Source of the DNA: Trichobilharzia regenti
Taxonomy: Eukaryota; Platyhelminthes; Trematoda; Strigeidida; Schistosomatidae
Direction of reading: 5' to 3'
Assembly (NCBI GenBank): GCA_944472135.2
Contig: OX235262.1
Location: forward strand, 167,957,509 to 168,021,508
DNA length: 64,000 nt
Shown: piece after piece, positions 39,701 to 53,300 of the stretch
How the letters are laid out: each line of letters opens with the position of its first letter
Position numbering within the stretch: position 1 is the first letter of the stretch
Program-made: the position numbers and the translations under genes
The notes under the pieces: model-generated
What the model saw: the letters and a program-made list of their open reading frames with translations, nothing else
Databases searched by the model: none
Told to the model about the DNA's origin: nothing

Positions 39701-42700
39701 AATTTAGCGAAAGTTAGAGTAGTTGACCCTGCGAAGGTAATTGATCTAGAAAAAAGCTCAGCAGTTGTACTGCTGGCTGGCTAGTGATCGTGCACGAATG
39801 TGACATGACGGAGTACCAAATGGCGTGGATGCTTGACCTAAAGCCTTCAGCTAAACAAGTCTACTTAAACAGTCAGGGTCAGCATCCAATGTTCAGTGAT
39901 GAGCGCTGTGGTCAATAATTTCGGGGAATTATTTACGCTAAAGCTTACTCCCCCTTAGTAGGGTTGTGAGGACTCTAAAACAGAACCAGCCGGAAGTTTC
40001 CCCATCGGTGAAAAAAACTGTTCCGAGCGACTTGGGCTGGTCATCTACCTATGCTAATAGGGTGTCTGTACATCTCTTCATTGATGTTTGTCCGTTGGAT
40101 CTCGTGCCTCGTTTTCTTATTGTCCAGTGCCCGTCGCACTTGGACAAAGGAAACAAGAATGCTAAGAACCTTGTTGAGGAAGATGTACCAAAAATAGGGT
40201 TTGAAAAATGATATGTATCTGCATAAATTCATTGAGTTGACTAAAGATGACTTCTGTTTGTGTCGCGTTTATTGCTCGTATCCTGTTTATCAGTCTTCCG
40301 CAAAAGATTTTTTGGTTAAATTGGTTTACTGCATTCGAGTAAGGGGGTGGATTTGAAGTCAGCTGAGTGAGTGATTGATTCTATGATGAATGAAACCCAA
40401 ATCGGATGAACTGTTTTATTCGACCCATTCGCCTGGATGAATTATGCTGCCGTGAATTACTAACCATTAGATAATTAGTAAAAGAGTCGTTGCACTACGA
40501 CTGTGGAATTTCGTTCACACAATTCCTTTACGAGTTTTAGTGGTGCAGATTCCCAATACCCAAACATTATTCGCCTTAGGGTGACCACAGTTACGTGCAC
40601 CGTGATGGCGAGCCACCTAGAATGGCGGCCACATTACAAACATGACTGATAGATTCAGTCTGCATCAAACAGAGGACATCATACTAGTTACTAGTATTCA
40701 ATCAATGTATATATCTCTGCAACGGTGGTTCCATTGCACAGTAGATACCAACGAATTCTCTGTCTCTCTGTATCTGTGGGCCTCAGCTCAGTCTGTAAAT
40801 GATGACAGATAGAGTTTCATTATGAGCTGACATTGGTTAGAGAACCACTGGAAAACCTGCAGGGAGTACTGGACAGCTATTTCATCCTAATTTAGGACTT
40901 TTGGCAGCACGCACCCACCGGGGTTCAAACCTAGGACCTCCTGGTTACAAAGCAGAAGGTACCGATAAAGAGTCCTAAACTAGGACGAAACAGCTGTCCA
41001 GTACTCCCTGCAGGTTTTCCAATGGTTCTCTAACCAATGTCAGCTCATGATGAAATCCTACAACCAATCAAGTCCCTACAAACCAACACTTAGATGACAG
41101 ATAGCTTCGAATTAGGAAAGAAATTTTCTGGTAATGAGTGAATTAAGCCTGTAACTTACTATTTGAAACACTTATTCGTTCCCTACACTGTGTACATTTC
41201 AATGCATGTCAGTTGCTCGTGAACACTGATGAATGTACATATAAAATCACCACAAGAGCATTTACGTGCTATCAACACCATCATCGAGATCAGGATGAAA
41301 TTTGCACCTCAACTCGTGTAGTACAGCGTTCATAGTGGCGCTATAATAATCGTAGGTCCCGTTATCTGACGAGTAGTATGCCTTTCAGGTCATTAGTGCG
41401 TTCGTAATCCCGGATCGTTATTCCTTAACGCTTGATCGGTGGACGAATGGATTACACTAAGAAGTAGTAAATAGTAATTGTTCGTATTTGACTAAATAAA
41501 CGTTAAGAATGAAGAAAAATAACACTATCTCCAGGATTTCATCTTGATAATGTGTAACGGAATAACTGTTTGGAGAACCCCTTCTGAATGATCCAATTGC
41601 AGTATATTGGTACTTGTTTGGACGTTTCAGCAAACTTTGCAATTATTATCCCTTTTATTCTAGACTGTATCTGGTTGTTGATATTTGTGATACTTGGATA
41701 TCACATGTTGACGGGATCCTTATTGCTTGTTTGCGTTCCTGTTTCATCGCTTATTTTAACGTTTCTCTTCGTGATTATGTGGCGATACATTGATAATGCT
41801 TTGTTGTATGACTGCGATTTTGATTGAGTGAATGAAGGTCATTCTGACATTGGACTGTGTACAGGGAGAGGCTCTGATGTGTGATTTTTTTTGATCTCAC
41901 CTTGTTGGGAGTGTTCCACTTGATTCTTATAGCTGAGGTTTGGTTAATTGATTTTATTCTTCAGTACTTGTTTCGTACTTAGAAAGTTACCTCGTCTGTA
42001 TACCTGTCTAACGGTACTGTTGAGGTAATTTTGACGTTTTGATGTTATAGTTGAATAGATCCATAGGGTCTATGTATGCATATTCGTTTGTTTGCTCTCT
42101 TTGGAGCGCTTTTTGACTGTGCGTTTCTCAAGGGAGTTTCGGATAGCTGTACAGTTGGATACATAGATAGGCATCCTGCTTTCAGACCACAGCATATCGG
42201 TTGCGGTAGTTACAGATGTCTTACCGTCGTATGTTTTGATGAATTCATTTATGAAAAGTCTTTAATTACCTATAAGCTAACATGAATATTCAGACTGACA
42301 CTGAAGTAGTCAATGTTTGTCTTCAGGATTTTATTGTATACGAGGTTCAGTGGTTAGTTTCTGTGCTTCTTTTCGTAATGGTTGATATTTCTTCAAAGTA
42401 TCATTAAAAAAGCGTTACTTTCTTCTGAGTACCATACGCCAGTTTACGCCGTCACTGACGTAGACGTGATATCCGGCTATCGACAAAAAGACGTGTGTAC
42501 TACTCAGTAGTCCACTCCGTCCTCCTTTATGGCTCACAGTGAAACCTGGCCATTGAGAGTGGAAGACATGAAAAGCCTGGTTAGCTGTCTTTGATCATAG
42601 GTGCCTGGGCTCTATCTCCCGTGTCAAGTGGTATAATAAGGTGAGGAATATTGAGGTTAAGCTTCTGTCGAGTGGTAGGTAAGGAGGGGAAATCAATCAA

Positions 42701-44267
42701 CGAGGCTGCGAAGCTACATCGACTGAGATGGTTACGACATGTGTTACGTATGCCTAGCCATCGCCTTCCTCAACGTGCGATGTCAGTTGACATAGGGTCA
42801 GGCTGGAAAAGAGCTAGTGGAGGTCAAACCAAAACATGGCACCAGCCAATCAAATGTACAACAGTTAGTCTAAGCCACGTAGGAAGGTGTAGACTGGCTT
42901 CCTGATTGGCGTCCTCAGGACGGTAAAAACCAATGAAGGCTGGAAACAATTGGTGATATGGCTCAAAATTGTTCTCAATGGTGAGTGCAGATGCATCCAC
43001 TCCTTGTGACGTATGATTTCCAATGAAACTATATTGTTCTTCGTCATTACTATTCCTTTGTCTCATACCCCTGTTAACTGTCTCTATTTTACATTTCTTC
43101 TACTTTTTTCTCTTGCTTTGTGTGCTACACGGAGTATGGTGACTTGAACTGGTGCACATCGGTGCAAGTTTTTATGTCGAAAACAGACAGATAGATAGTT
43201 TGTTGATAAAGCACAGCCTTCATGCACCGATGCGTTCCAAAAGAAATTATTCAGTAATTTTTTCGCCGTATATATTTCTTTGTTTCAGCAACCTAATAAC
43301 AATAAATTGTCGAGCGGTTCTCTTGATGGCGATAATAATGATAAGAAGAAGAAACTACCTAAATCACCTCATCCGTTTTCTAAACAGGACAATGAAATTT
43401 CTTCACTTAACGTAAACATATCATTAGATAGTTCTCAGTCTACAGGTCTGTCGTCTTCATGGAAATCCTCTACTCATCAACCATTTCGTCGGCGTATTCG
43501 TCGGCCTAGACCACGTCCAATAGTCTCTTCGGGGTCTCGAGAAACACCTGCTAGTCATTCATGTTCACCATGTACTGGGAGTCCTGCTGTTCCTTTGTCA
43601 TGGAATGAAGCTATAGATTCTCTCCGTTTACCTCTTGGTTTAATTCCTGCATTTATTCCTAATCCGGGGTCAACTAATGCTCCAGGTACTACAGCTTATG
43701 TATTATGTCATCCTCCGTCTAGTCAACCTGAATGTACAACAAATATTAAAGGTGAGTCTCATCCTACTCATTATTACTCAATGCTTCCTAATTAATACTG
43801 TTTTTATGTTTTTACTTTTTTGAAGTTTGACCATAAATATGATGTGCGTCAGTGGTTCATCGGTAGGATGTTCGCCAACTACGTTACACGTAGTCCGGGG
43901 TTCAATCCGCAGCTGACTCAATCCTAAGCGTCGCTAAATCGGTTGTTCGCCTGGTAAAACCACTGCTACCGAGACTTCGGAGCTTAAAGTGCTTGGAGCT
44001 CCATATTCCAGTCGAAACTTTCATCATTATGAACCTGAGATGAAGCAGTATTTGAGATCTTTGGTGTAGTACTGTATGATTTGAACGCCCTATGCTGCAC
44101 ACAGCTTTCTAAATATATTCTATATATTATTTTCACAACGCCTTAACAACATTGAAAAGTTTAGCTTCGTATATTTACTATAAACAGTATAAAAGGTGAA
44201 TTATCCCTAAAGGAAATAAAGGTATTTCCCCATTCATATACAATTAGTGGGTGTTTCTTCTTATTTG

Positions 44268-44310
<43 letters not shown>

Positions 44311-47300
44311 AAGGGTCATTGTTGTTTGTATCCTGTAATTTTTTGTTGTTGTTTGGGGTTGAAGCTGAACGTTTCTATCAATAATGAAGACAGTCTGTTT
44401 AAAACCTGAGCTACTAAACTACGCCAGCATCATATTGCATATAATTAGCTTTCTTCACTTTGCTTTAATTTATTGAAATGCCAGCCTCTAATAGTGCTTT
44501 CTACACTCACGAGTATCAAAAATATCTACAACCTACTGATTCCCAAGTCTATGCTAAACATGAGGAAAAGAAAAGTCGGGTGGAAACGCGCCCCATTACA
44601 TGAGATAGCTGTCCCTGAGATTTGCAGTACAAACTACTACTCATTATCTGAGAAATGAAACCAATTACCTTCAGTCTTCAATTATTCAGCTATTATTATT
44701 CTGTATCATTATTGTTATTATTGTTCCCTTGGGTTTCTAGTGGAACGTAGGGTTTCAACTGCACGTCTCCACTTGTTTCTGTCTTCCATCTGCTGTACTT
44801 TTCACCTGCATCCATGTTAGTCCATACCGTTTCAACTCCTCTTCACTTCACACGATCTCTTCCATGTCATCCTTGGATGTCCCACTCGCCTCTTCCTTTT
44901 CGGCCTGGTTTCACTCGAGCAATGGCCTGATGCGCGCGCGATGTCACCCGGCGGCCTGCCTCCTCAGCGAGCGAGTGTCCAACCCATCTCCACTCTACCT
45001 CCTGCATATTTTTTGTCTGGCGATTGGTTCTTGTTTTGTTTCTTTCCGACCTGGCCATCTGATCTTCAGTATAGAGCCAGCGTAGACAGTTGTTGATAAA
45101 GGTCTGCAAAAGCCTGTTGGAAATATTCTTTGTGACCCGCCCGCCACGTTTCTGATCCGTATAGAAGAACATTCTTATTCTGTTCTGCATCTTTATTTAA
45201 TTGGCTTTCGACCAAATGTTGTGCATATATCGAAGTAGGCAGTCAAAGAAAATATATCATAAGGGATTTGTTTGTCGCTTCAGGTGTGGCAGCAGCAGTG
45301 TATCAGGGGATTTACTGTCCGTTACTACCTTTTACTTGAAGGTTGTGGACAAAGGGGAACTATTACGCAACAATTTTCGCTGGAAATTCTCTACATAAAC
45401 ACTGTTCAGAATAAAGCTATTATAATATATATGTGTATTAATTAGCGAGTTTATCATGCTCTCCAAATAAAATTCTACAATTAAATGTTTTCATGATGTA
45501 TCTCTGGTAGTTCCTTTGACATTTAGGCGGGACTTTAACTTTTTATTATAAATGTTATTGTTTTATTCCATAAAAGGGTTAAATTAATCCTCACAGAGTT
45601 GATTGTTGTAATTATTATTAGGTGGAGATAATTTTATTTTACTAAAACTACTTCCTAACAGGAATTAGACTGAACTTGAAAAGAAAGTTATAGTTTGTAT
45701 TTTTGAAGAAATTGGATCATTGATTAGTGCCATTTCTTTCTCAATAATAAAATAATAATCGCTTTATTTTGAACAGTGTTTTTGTTATGTTGAGAATACT
45801 GGACGGAAATTATTGCGTAATAGTTTCCCTTTGTCCAGCATCTTCGAGCGAAATAATTACTGGCGGTAAATCGTGTGACACATTGTTGTCTCATTTATTG
45901 TCTCATTTATGATACTCTTTATGGCATCTCTCCTCTGTGTCCTTCGAGAAATGCACATAACTTGGCTGAAAACCAATCAGTAATAATAGCTGAATCACTG
46001 AAGACTGAAGGTAATTCGTTTTATTTCTTAAACAGTGAGCAGCAATTTCTACTAAAAATCTCAGGAACAGTTATCTCATGTAATGGGGCACGTTTCCAAC
46101 CACGATATTTCGCCTTTTCTCAAGTTTAGTATAGACTTGGGAATCAATCAGTAGGTTGTAGATATTTTAAGTACTCGTGATAGTAGAAAACACCATTAAA
46201 GATCATATTTTAATAGATTAAAACAAAATGAACAAGAGATATTATAAGGAATACAATGTGGCGTAGTTTGGTAGCTCAGGTTTTAAACATCCTCTATATG
46301 TTTGTAGAAATTTCCTGGAATCGATGAATTTCTGTAGGAATACACTTCTTACCTTTCGGTAATTAAAAGATAAAAGATAGCAGGTGATTGATGTGCTGGT
46401 CGTTTTAGTGAAACACATCATAGCAATCATTTCACAGTCAACAGTAGGATCGATTACACCTTCAAATCGATTGTATTTTGAAATCACTCATTCTCATTTT
46501 ATCACTATTCAGCTGACCTTCATTTTTTGCATCATACTGAGTTATTGCAGCCATTAGAGGGATTGACTAGATTGCAGTAAAAGGGATACATGGTCAATAA
46601 CTAATTTCTCACTACCTTTTTGATTTTTTACTAGAAGATAAAGGTTGTATATTGAGCGGGGGGGGGCGTGTTCAATACGTGGTCTAGACTTTCAGTGCAG
46701 TACGTCGCATATGTGAGTCTCACTCTATCTGTCTAGAAATAAAGAAGTGTGAGGTAGTATTCGATCCTCACCTGGGTAAGTGATGGTGTAATAGCAGAAG
46801 GCATGACACCCAAGTCAAGGTATATTTTCAAGTGATCAAACAGCTATTTATATCTATACGATTTATATTATCTTTAACCAGTCACTGAGCGTATGATTTT
46901 GGTTTACATTAAACAACATGAAATAGAATGTTCAAATACATATATGTATTATTCTGTTACTAATGCACTATTGAACTGTGGGAATAATATTCAGACGTTA
47001 ACATCAACAAATACGATGATTCTTCCAGTGAGAGTAAAATTCTGTTGCGAACCATTGTCCGTATCACATCACCTCTATGGAGTGGTAACGTTTTCTCCCG
47101 GTATTTGAATAATCTGTTGGTGTGGCTATTGAAACGGTATTTTATTCTTTTATTACCTACCGCAAAGTTTCACTGCACCTGTTCTATTGTAATCGTATCA
47201 TCATATTCTAATTTCTCTCTCATGTATGTGTCATATTTGGCGTGAATAGTTTGTTCCTCTGCTCTTTAACAAGTAATTTATTTAATAATTGTTTTGCAAA

Positions 47301-50300
47301 ACTATTTTGTTTATTTATTTTTTAGATTCATCTTCACGTTTGTCTTTGTTCCTTGGTGTTTACATGAATTCTGAATATTTGATTCAGATACCGTTACGTG
47401 ATAAAAATGCCACATTATTCAAATACATTCAGGCAAGTTTATTATTATTTTTTTTGGATTGGATTTCTTTTTATGTGAACACTCTTCATAATGTTCCTAG
47501 TAAGATGATAGAATAGGAAGGATTTTAGAGATATTTCGGTTTTATTTCAGTTCACAACAGTTTTGTGGATTTGATGTGGATAGGTAGGTAGCACCACAAC
47601 TTGTTGTATTTCCTTTGTCGATATCTGTAAGAACTTGTAATGTAGTCGTGAAATAAACCTGTTTATCACACGTATGTTGTAAAGTCTTACGCTTTTTCCT
47701 GCACCGTTGCGAAACTCTAATGGCGAAGGAACGCGTCGGCGGCACAGCCGTAGAGTGCTCGCCGACCACGCAGGTGGTCTGGGGTTCGATCCCCGACCAC
47801 AGACTCACTCCTTTACCTTGGTAAGCCAGTAATAAAACTGGTAAACAGGGAAGGTTGGGCATGAGGTTGGCTAGCAACCCCATCCTGTAAAAATAATCGC
47901 CACTGCTACAGAAATTGCAATCCTCTGGCTTGAAGCTCTATGCGTTACTAGGTTCCTTGTATTCTCCCGTTACTTCAGTTTCATAATATAGAGTGTAGTG
48001 TTCATAAATAACGAATTCAGAGGTGACTTGATATTTTAAATAGAAGGATCGCTGACCTTTAAAGGTGTGGCCTTTTCGCCTCATGTTTTAAAACTGAATA
48101 CTATCCTCGCGTAATTCTCTCTGAGTCTCTGGATGATAGGAAGGCTTAACATGAAACATGTATGTATTCCAGCTCCTCTGCTTATATAATAGGATACAGT
48201 ATGATGTTATAATACTTTCGAGATGCTAAAAGTCAATGACTTCTTTTTTTAATCCAAATCCAGAAAATTCTAATACTAATTATTATCCTATCTGTCTGTC
48301 TGTCTGTTTTCGACATAGAACTTTGCACAAATGTGCGGAAGTTCAAGTCGCCACATTCCGTGTAGCACGCGAAGCAAGAGAAGAAAGTACAAGAAAAGCA
48401 AATAGAAACAGTGAGCAGAGGTGTGAGACAAAGGAGTAATAAAGAAATACAAAACAGTTTCATTGGAGATCATAAGTCACAGGGAGTGGATGCATCTGCG
48501 CCACTGAGAACGATTTTGAGCCATGTCACCAATTGTTTCCAACCACTTGTTTTTGCCGTCCCGAGGACCCCAGCCTGGAAGTCTACACCTTCCTACGTGG
48601 CTAAGACCAACTGTTGTGGATTTCATTGACTGATGCCAAGTTTTTGTTTGACCGCCGCTAGCTTTTTTCCAGCCTGACCCTATATCCGCTAACATTGCTC
48701 GTCGAGGGAGGCGATGACTTGGCATACGTAACACATGTCCTAACCATCTCAGTCGATGTAGCTTCACGACTTCGTCGATTGATTTCCCCTGTTTACCTAG
48801 GACTCTACGCCTAACCTCCATGTTGCTCACCTTATTATGCCACTTTACACGGGATATAGAACGCAGGCACCTATGATCAAAGACAGCTAGTCTTTTCATG
48901 TCTTCCACTCTGAGTGGCCAGGTCTCACAACCATAAAGGAGGACGGAGCGGACTGATGAGCAGTACACCCGCCCTTTGGTCGATAGTCGAACATCTCGTC
49001 TACGCCAGAGTCGGCGTAAACTAACAAATGCGAAACGAGCCCCTTGTATTCGTGCTGAGATTTCGTCAGAGATCAGCCCGTTGGGGCTGATGGTACTTCC
49101 CAAATAAGTGAAGCGGTCAACGTGCTCTACCACTTCACTTCCTATTTCTAAACTAGGAGCCAGCGTAGTCCAGTCCTGTAACATCATCTTGCATTTGGCG
49201 GGAGCGAATCGCATGCCAAACATTCGTAGATTGCTGTTCAAGGTGTTTAGAAGACTCTGCATTTCGTCAGCGTCTTCGCCTAGAAGGACTATATCGTCTG
49301 CATATTCCAAGTCAACGAGATTATTCCCAGGTAGCAAGTCAATCCCTGAATCGCTGAAGTCACCTAGGGTTAAGTCCATTAACACATCTATGATGAAGTT
49401 GAATAGAAAAGGAGATAATGGGCATCCTTGACGGACACCACTGGTCGTCACCAGTTCAGATGACAGCTCGCCGTAAGCCCTCACCTGGCTGTATGAGTAC
49501 GAATAGAGTGCCTTAATCAGTGCAATATATTTTCTCGGAATTCCCTTGACAGCCAAGCATCTCCAGAGAACTTCCCGATCGACAGAGTCGAATGCTGCCT
49601 TTAGGTCAAGAAATATAATGACTGTTGGACGCCGGTAGGAATGCCTATGTTCTAGAATCTGTCGGAGGGTGAAGATATGATCAATACACCCTCTTCCTGG
49701 TCTAAAGCCTGCCTGGCTCTCTCGTGTTTGTGCTTCCCGAGCACCACTCAGTCTACGCATGATTATTGAGCCTAAGACTTTAGATACTATATTAGTCAAG
49801 CTAATCCCTCTGTGATTATCACAGGAAGACTTGTCTCCCTTCTTGTATATGGGGATAATCAGTGACTTACACCAACCCGATGGGACTTCTTCTGATTCCC
49901 AAACGTTGCCTAGTACCTCAGTTAATCCGGACAGTAAGCTGTCTCCACCGTACCTAAATACCTCTGGAGTCATTCCATCAGGTCCCGCTGCTTTGCCTAG
50001 TTTCAGATTGGTGACAGCTTTAGTAACCTCAGTTAGTGACGGAGGACCTGTATCTATATCCCATTCAGGGAGGTGTTGGATGCTCGGAAGGTTGAGCGTG
50101 GCTGTGGGCAAATTAAACTGCTCCTCATAATGCTCTTTCCAACGATCCAGTCGTCTATCCTGTGAGCTAATTATAGTGCCATTTTTTTCCGAGATTGTCT
50201 CACTAATGATTTGTCTTCTCCCATCGCCTAAGGTGGTATTCTACCCATGTTGTTATTTTATTGCATTTGCCTTCCTAGCTTAAATGTGTGCTTTTCTAAA

Positions 50301-53300
50301 GTGCGGTTCTTGTTGTCTAATCTTGCAGAGTTCAACATTGTTATCAGGTAGTTGGAGGCAGTCGTTAGGAAGCCTAGTTTGACTTAAGTTTCGTACTTTT
50401 TGCCACTCACTAGTCAGTAAGGCGTATCTGAAAACCTGAGCGAACTCATTTCCCCTCTGAGTTTCGAACCCGTTTCACCTAGTAGTGTAGTCAGAGAGAG
50501 AGAGACGTTACCACTTAGTTATTCGAACTCGCAGTTGACTTCCTCTAGGCCAACAAGCATCACTAGCCAAGACCCTGGCATCACGAGCCATTGATGTATG
50601 CTGTGTTTCAGAAACACGCATACAAGACCCAAGTGTGGTTATTCACCTAACCCCACCTGGCCAACAGGTTGAATCTGCAAAATTCACCCTGAGGGTGTCA
50701 GGAGATGCCACAGCTAGTTCACGAGGATTAGCTGGCGTAGGGATAGCTTTGAGTACTAGGGCAGAAAAGACATTGCTTGACTGGATCCCGGTAGATAGCC
50801 GAATGTGTGCTGTCCGCCTGAACGGATCAGTAAGAAGGAGGAAGGACTGCACTACTCGCCGATGCCTTTTCGTAATCTCCGCCTACGCCCCCACTGACTG
50901 CAGTTCAGATGAAACGAAGGATGAGTTCTACCAAAAGCTGTCTAGTTTGGTGGGAAAGGCTAAACGCTCAGACATAGTCGTTCTAGCTGGTGACTTTAAC
51001 GCTCAAGTAGGGAAATTGTGTCAATCTGAGAAGGATGTCGGTGGCACCTATGGAGCTCCGTGCCAGCGAACCGACAACGGTGACCGTCTCCTACAGTTCT
51101 GCTCTGATAATCATTTGTTTCTTGTAAGCACTAACTTTAAACACAAGGAGAGACACTGTTTGACTTGGAGACCCCCTTCATCAAACCAACGCTGGACACA
51201 AATAGACCACATAGCAATAAGCTATCGTTGGCGTGGGTCGGTAGGAGATTGTCGCTCCTTCTGGAACACGTGCGTAGATACCGACCATGCACTGGTCCGC
51301 GCTCGGGTGTGCTTACGACTGAACGGACGTAGGAAACAGCTGGCGGTAAAACCATCACGTCCCCAGCTCGATCAGGAAACTAAATCCGTATTTGAGGAAG
51401 AACTAGCTAAACACATATCTGTGTTCGACAGCTGTGCTCACCCTGAAGAAGCTTGGAAAAATATCCAGGCAGCCATAGATACAGCTGTAAAAGCTGTGAA
51501 TAAGGTAAACCCAAAGGTGAGTAAAAACCACTGGATCTCCACCGCCTCATCCGAACTGATAGATGCTAGAAGACTTATTCCGGCGAGCTCCGAATTCAAT
51601 GAGGAGCGAAAGCTGCACAAGAGGAAACTTACGAAAAGTCTCCGCAAGGACCGTGAACAGTGGTGGGCGACAAAAGCCAAAGAGATGGAGAAAGCTTTGA
51701 GGATAGGCAACACCAGGCAACTCTTTGGACTCATCAGGGAAACGGGTGGGAGAAGACAAATCATTAGTGAGACAATCTCGGAAAAAAATGGCACTATAAT
51801 TAGCCCCAGGATAGACGACTGGATCGTTGGAAAGAGCATTATGAGGAGCAGTTTAATTTGCCCACAGCCACGCTCAACCTTCCGAGCATCCAACACCTCC
51901 CTGAATGGGATATAGACACAGGTCCTCCGTCACTAACTGAGGTTACTAAAGCTGTCACCAATCTGAAACTAGGCAAAGCAGCGGGACCTGATGGAATGAC
52001 TCCAGAGGTATTTAAGTACGGTGGAGACAGCTTACTGTCCGGATTAACTGAGGTACTAGGCAGCGTCTGGGAATCAGAAGAAGTCCCATCGGGTTGGTGT
52101 AAGTCACTGATTATCCCCATATACAAGAAGGGAGACAAGTCTTCCTGTGATAATCACAGAGGGATTAGCTTGACTAATATAGTATCTAAAGTCTTAGGCT
52201 CAATAATCATGCGTAGACTGAGTGGTGCTCGGGAAGCACAAACACGAGAGAGCCAGGCAGGCTTTAGACCAGGAAGAGGGTGTATTGATCATATCTTCAC
52301 CCTCCGACAGATTCTAGAACATAGGCATTCCTACCGGCGTCCAACAGTCATTATATTTCTTGACCTAAAGGCAGCATTCGACTCTGTCGATCGGGAAGTT
52401 CTCTGGAGATGCTTGGCTGTAAAGGGAATTCCAAGAAAATATATTGCACTGATTAAGGCACTCTATTCGTACTCATACAGCCAGGTGAGGGCTTACGGCG
52501 AGCTGTCATCTGAACTGATGACGACCAGTGGTGTCCGTCAAGGATGCCCATTATCTCCTTTTCTATTCAACTTCATCATAGATGTGTTAATGGACTTAAC
52601 CCTAGGTGACTTCAGCGACTCAGGGATTGACTTGCTACCGGGGAATAATCTCGTTGACTTGGAATATGCAGACGATATAGTCCTTCTAGGCGAAGACGCT
52701 GACGAAATGCAGAGTCTTCTAAACACCTTGAGCCGCAATCTACGAATGTTTGGCATGCGATTCGCTCCCGCCAAATGCAAGATGATGTTACAGGACTGGA
52801 CTACATCGACGCCTAGTTTAAAAATAGGAAGTGAAGTGGTAGAGCACGTTGACCGCTTCACTTATTTGGGAAGTACCATCAGCCCCAACGGGCTGATCTC
52901 TGACGAAATCTCAGCACGAATACAAGGGGCTCGTTTCGCATTTGTTAGTTTACGCCGACTCTGGCGTAGACGAGATGTTCGACTATCGACCAAAGGGCGG
53001 GTGTACTGCTCATCAGTCCGCTCCGTCCTCCTTTATGGTTGTGAGACCTGGCCACTGAGAGTGGAAGACATGAAAAGACTAGCTGTCTTTGATCATAGGT
53101 GCCTGCGTTCTATTTCCCGTGTAAAGTGGCATAATAAGGTGAGCAACATGGAGGTTAGGCGTAGAGTTCTAGGTAAACAGGGGAAATCAATCGACGAAGT
53201 CGTGAAGCTACAAAGACTGAGATGGTTAGGACATGTGTTACGTATGCCAAGCCATCGCCTCCCTCGACGAGCTATGTTAGCGGATATAGGGTCAGGCTGG

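Noticed and set aside
13074..41000. Calling all hammerhead SINE copies active ribozymes
   Set aside because: Most copies have changed core boxes (GTTGAAGA, CCGATAA, GGATGGC); only the copies at 23416 and 28819 keep both boxes, and their stem II is unusual.
41588..41827. Hydrophobic 79-codon ORF as a small membrane protein
   Set aside because: T-rich DNA gives hydrophobic ORFs by chance; no splice sites, family match or other support.
47725..47800. tRNA gene (clear A and B boxes)
   Set aside because: No cloverleaf with a proper acceptor stem, and the same head recurs with SINE bodies; it is a SINE promoter.
49108..49431. ORFs antisense to the two RTE RT genes as separate genes
   Set aside because: They occur at the same place in both copies and are reverse-strand shadows of the conserved RT sequence.
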